A stretch of DNA of 64,000 bases from Guyanagaster necrorhizus. Its lineage: Eukaryota > Basidiomycota > Agaricomycetes > Agaricales > Physalacriaceae. Position 1 is the first letter of the stretch. Every line of letters begins with the position of its first letter. The stretch lies in contig NW_025064901.1 of the NCBI RefSeq assembly GCF_019112545.1, forward strand, positions 688,675-752,674, in the 5' to 3' direction. Positions 60,002 to 64,000 of this stretch are shown piece after piece. The translations under genes and the position numbers were made by a program. The notes beneath the pieces are model-generated. The model was not told the DNA's origin. It did no database searches and worked only from the letters and a program-made list of their open reading frames with translations.

Positions 60002-61724
60002 GGACAGCGGGGACGAGGGCGACGAGGAGGACGATGAGGACAGTGATGATTTATACTTGCAACAGATGAAGCGAGCAGGAGAAGATACCGACGAAGAAGC
60101 TTTGAAGGAGGAAATGGAAAGAACGAGGAGCAGGGAGTACCAGGAACTGTATGAGCAGGGGAGGAACTTTCTATGGCAGGATGCGCACTGGCAAGCAACA
60201 TCCTTAGGACTGGAGTACCGGTATGCAGGGGAAATCGAAAAAACTAAGATTTTACAGTACGCCGCGACAGAATATGCATGGAAGGAATATGGGTTGCGGC
60301 ATCCAGAAGACCCGCTCATGCCGTTGCCACCGTATCAACCTTCCGAACAGCCGAAAGCACCGGCACCAATGCCGCGTACCCCTCCCGTACCCCCGAAACG
60401 AGCAATCTACATCGCCTCTTCAATCCGAAGCCAGGCCGACGATAGCCCCTCAACCCGAAGCACGGCTTCACGACTTATCCAAACTAGAAAACGGCTGGCT
60501 TCGCAATCCGCCAAAGCCCCAAACCCTTGGACCGGCAGAGGAAGTCAGCTTCTCGGAGGACAGCCACCTCCAGATCAGGCGGAGTCGAGTGGGAAGGCCC
60601 CCGTTCAGGATGACCCTGAAGCGGTCCGCCTCGGATTCACAGTGCGGGACGGGGTCATCGTCCGCATAGAAAACCCAAAAGGCAGTCCGATCGCTGACAA
60701 CAACTCGCTACATTCATTCCCTGGACCACCCATAGAATGAAAACAGCCGCCATTCGAGGGATGGCCCAATCCGATGGGAGCCCTCCCATACAATGCCAAC
60801 GTCTTGCAGTGTCACCCAGATCTCCTCCGAAAACCCCACCCCTTCAAAGGAGCCTCCGATGACATTGATCGATTCCTAGTGGACTGCGAACAATACTTTG
60901 AAGTCTACGTCGGATATATTGGGACCAACATGAACAAGGTCGCATTCGCCACCTCCTATCTAGAAGACAAGGTGAAGACCTGGTGGATCCTAATCTCCCC
61001 GAATTTCCGATCCACCACTAGGGAACATTACCGATATCCCTTGTGGCCGGTCTTTAAACGCATGTTGAACGACAAATTCATCGACCCCGCCGTTCAAGAA
61101 GTACACAAACAGAAGATCAAAGAATACAAGATGGGAGATAAGGCGGCCATGGATTACTTCAATGAGCTGGAGCGGCTTGCCAAGCTCGCAGGGATTAGGG
61201 AGGACATTGCGAACGACAGAAGGATGGTAGAGGCTCTTAAACAGGATGTCCCGCCCTTGTACCTCACGATGATCTCAGCTATGGGCATCAAAATACTGAT
61301 GCCCGTCGGCTACGACGAGTGGAAAGAAAGGATCATCAAGATGTACAAGGAACGGCAAAGGCAGAAAGCGGAAGCATCGACCTTACAGGAGTATGGCAAA
61401 AAATCGACACCGCCAACCCCGAACAAGTCGGGGCAAACTGCCAGGAAATCATCAGGGACCCCTGCGACGCCAAGCTACGGCACACAGAAGACCGGAACGG
61501 GAACTACATACACCGGCACCGGGAAACCAATGGACATCGACCGAATGAAGAAAGAGGGGAAGTGTTTCAACTGCGGGCTAAAAGGTCATATGGCCAAGGA
61601 CTGCCCAAAGAAGAAACGAACCTGCGAAGACATCTGGGCGCAGATTGCCGAGTTACAGAAGGAAGATGAAGAACTGGGCAAGGAGACAAAGATCGAGGAA
61701 GTAAAAGACAAGGCCGACCAGTGA
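59112..61724 (+). pseudogene. A gag, one in-frame TGA
   Basis: ATG at 59112 opens 542 codons without a stop, then TGA at 60738 where B, D, G and H have Trp, then open to the TGA at 61722. Parts: Ser/Thr/Pro-rich stretch overlapping ORF1, acidic run (EDSGDEGDEEDDEDSDD, about 59995-60050), helical block (LGLEYRYAGEIEKTKILQY), linker, SDDIDRFLVDCEQYF (60855), capsid (VHKQKIKEYKMGDKAAMDY) and zinc knuckle CFNCGLKGHMAKDC (61563-61604). Pol overlaps the stop in the -1 frame. The start could lie further upstream or be supplied by ORF1. Confidence 0.82.
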
Positions 61725-64000
61725 ACGACTCCACCAGATCGGCCAAAGGACTTTATGGTGTGCAGGCCCCAACCATTATATGAGCTTACGATACTTCTGT
61801 AGTTACATCGCATTCGAATATACCCATTGACCATACACACCTAAGAGAGTCGAAAGAAAAAACTCAAGCGCCCTTGGGCCAAACACAGGCAGAGAGCCTG
61901 AAAACCTGGCTCAAACCATTCGACACCGAATGGACATGGAGAGCCATCAGAGAAGCAGGAAACAAAAGGGCAGCCGTGGCCATATTACACGGGTGGATAC
62001 ACCGAACCAGGACAGGGGAAGTCACCGACGACACCATTGACGGCTTGCGAAAAGCCGAACGAAGTCAAGCCTTAGAATGGTTGGACGAACTAAAGGGACC
62101 GCAAAAGTTCATCAGACGAACCAAGACCCCAGGATGGGACTTGACCACCAAGGCACAGATCGAAACCCTGACCAATAGGGCAGTACACTCGGTAACCGCC
62201 CTCATTGACAGTGGGTGCACCAGGAGTTTCATTAATCGAGCCTTCGTCCAACAACACCAACTTCCTACCAGAACCACCGCAGCCCCTATCCCGGTATACA
62301 ATGCTGACAGAACAAAGAACCAAGCTGAGTCAATCACGGAATTCGTCGAGCTCCGACTCACCATCGGAGATCACTCAGAAAGGATCGATCTGGCCGTCAC
62401 TGATCTCGGGACAAAAGAGTTGTTCCTTAGGCATGACTGGCTGATCCGACACAATCCATTAATCAATTGGAAGACCGGACGGCTTGTATTTGCCCGATGT
62501 CGATGCCGGAAAATCCCATACAAATTGCCCGACGAAGACCCAGAAGACCAATGGGATGAGGAAATGGAGGATGGTGAAACCATCCTGGCAGTTGACTTGC
62601 AAAAGGAGATCCATATCTGTGCAGTGCATCATGCCAATAACCTAGTGGCCAAGGTGAACGAAGGGAGGGAGGAGAAGACGTTCGAAAAGATGGTACCGGA
62701 GTGGGCATGGGACTTCCGAGACCTCTTCGAAAAGGAGAGTTTTGATGAGCTCCCAAGCCCAAAAACTTGGGATCATGCCATTGAGCTGATCCCCAATGCC
62801 AATGCTAACCTGGACTGCAAGATCTACCCCCTCAGCAATCAGGAACAACAGGAACTCGATAAATTCCTTGACGAAAACCTCTCCTCCGGGTGAATTCGAC
62901 CATTAAAATCCCCCATGGCCTCGCCCTTCTTCTTCGTAAAAAAGAAGGATGGCAAGCTTCGACCCGTCCAAGATTACCGAAAACTCAATGAGATGACAAT
63001 CAAAAACCGATACCCCTTACCCCTGATCTCAGAACTGATGGATAAACTCCGAGGGGCCAAATACTACACCAAGCTCGATGTACGTTGGGGGTACAACAAT
63101 GTCCGGATCAAGGAAGGGGATGAATGGAAGGCAGCCTTCAGAACCAACCGGGGACTCTTTGAGCCAACAGTAATGTTCCTTGGCTTGACCAACTCTCTGG
63201 CCACCTTTCAGTGGATGATGAATGACATCTTCAAGGATCTCATCGCCACCAGGAAGGTTACCATTTACCTGGACGACATTCTCATTATGTCCAAAACTAA
63301 AGAGGAACACCGAAGTCTAGTCCGACGAGTACTCGCCCTCATGAGGAAACACAAGCTGTTCCTCAAAGCGGAGAAATGCGAGTTCAAAGTACTAGAGACC
63401 GAGTACCTCGGGGTGATCATTAGCGAAGGAAGTATTCGCATGGACCCGATAAAAGTTGCGGGAGTAGTCGACTGGCCGACGCCGACTAGAAAGAAGGAAT
63501 TACAGTCCTTCTTAGGCTTTACCAACTTCTACCGGAGGTTCATACGGGACTACAGCAAAATTGTACGACCCATGACCCAACTTACCAGCAATGCCCCATG
63601 GGGATGGGAAACTCCTCAGCAGCATGCTTTCGAGGACCTAAAGCAACAATTAGCAGAGGACGTAATCCTTGCCATTCCATCCCAAGAAGGCAGGTTCCGC
63701 ATCGAAGCTGACTCCAGTGAAGGGGCTATAGGTGCTGTCCTGTCCCAGGAACAGGACGAGAAATGGCGACCAGTCGCCTTCCTCTCAAAGGCATTAACAG
63801 TCACAGAAAGAAATTACGAGATTTACAACAAGGAGTTACTCACGATAATGCTCGCCCTAGAAGAATGGTGCCATTATCTCATTGGGGCTGCTGAGACCTT
63901 CGAAATCTGGACCGATCACCAGAATCTTAGATATTTCCGACAGCCGCAAAAGTTGAACCGCCGTCAAGCCCGATGGGTCATGGAACTCGCGCAATATGAA
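61721..64000 (+). pseudogene. A pol: protease, RT, RNase H; runs off the window
   Basis: Pol frame overlaps the gag stop (-1). A TGA near 61781 in the linker precedes the long open stretch from about 61800. Domains: WLKPFDTEWTWRA linker, protease ALIDSGCTRSFI (DSG at 62207-62215), acidic linker, and TGA at 62891 in SG-stop-IRPLKSP where B has Arg. RT follows ([20 protein letters not shown] at 63266-63277, FLGFTNFYRRF), then RNase H (EADSSEGAIGAVL, YNKELLTIMLALEE, WTDHQNLRYF). RT motif reads FLGLTNSLATFQ where siblings have Pro for the second Leu. Integrase and chromodomain are expected to the right. Near-functional but for two or three stops. Confidence 0.85.

Larger units (their letters stand above)
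58006..64000 (+). mobile_element. Element A: youngest family-1 element, 5' two-thirds
   Basis: Plus orientation: 5' LTR 58006-58439, primer site, ORF1, gag, pol to RNase H, continuing past the window. Rich in CpG and almost open: gag has one in-frame TGA (60738), pol one (62891), ORF1 several. Left flank acttg is K passenger sequence. It is the best source for the family's protein layout. Confidence 0.93.

Noticed and set aside
60738..60740. Programmed read-through at the recurrent gag stop
   Set aside because: Four copies keep Trp and the stop codon varies (TGA or TAG), so loss of TGG is simpler.
1..64000. CRISPR arrays, tandem satellites, tRNA or rRNA genes, IS elements
   Set aside because: Repeats are all dispersed LTR-element copies; no spacer-repeat pattern or cloverleaf-type sequence was seen by eye.

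Overview
The whole 64 kb window is a stack of LTR retrotransposons inserted into one another; I find no host gene, rRNA, tRNA, CRISPR array or bacterial feature. Every protein-like stretch is Gag, protease, reverse transcriptase (RT), RNase H, integrase or chromodomain of Ty3/gypsy chromoviruses, plus one passenger gene carried antisense by one family. The chromodomain types and the coiled-coil/CX2CX6C passenger suggest a filamentous fungus, most likely a basidiomycete (Agaricomycete) with a repeat-rich genome. That is inference: no host gene fixes the species.

Layout, solved from LTR ends, 5-bp target-site duplications (TSDs) and sequence continuity across breaks. Family 1 (A-H; LTRs 430-527 bp) and family 2 (I, J, K; LTRs about 500 bp). 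K (+) is the outermost frame and only 57162-58005 of it is visible. D (-) and A (+, 58006 to beyond the right edge) sit in K. D is cut by F, by E (28390-36877, +) and by C (37396-54051, +). C is cut by B (41744-50196, -). F is cut by G (-) and by a solo LTR (23316-23889). E carries a solo LTR (35527-36049). G is cut by H (-). H is cut by I (5107-14351, -) and by J (-, runs off the left edge). The missing ends of J, H, G, F, D and K should lie to the left in that order.

State: the copies decay mainly by transitions (CGA, CAA, CAG and TGG codons become stops) with few frameshifts. C and B keep one pol frame over several kb. A is CpG-rich and nearly open, so it is the youngest full element; F, D and E are AT-rich and heavily eroded.

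Biology: both families show signs of tRNA-independent self-priming. A 11-13 nt segment 34 nt downstream of the LTR TATA box is the reverse complement of the primer site just after the 5' LTR. In family 1 this pairing is kept by compensating changes in different copies. Family 1 also has an extra ORF (ORF1) ahead of gag with a conserved hydrophobic N-terminus. ORF1 overlaps gag by hundreds of bases in the +1 frame, and pol lies -1 to gag. Family 2 carries a reverse-oriented passenger gene between pol and the 3' LTR, with palindromes about 50 bp apart upstream. E and J, from different families, inserted at the same nucleotide of two related hosts.
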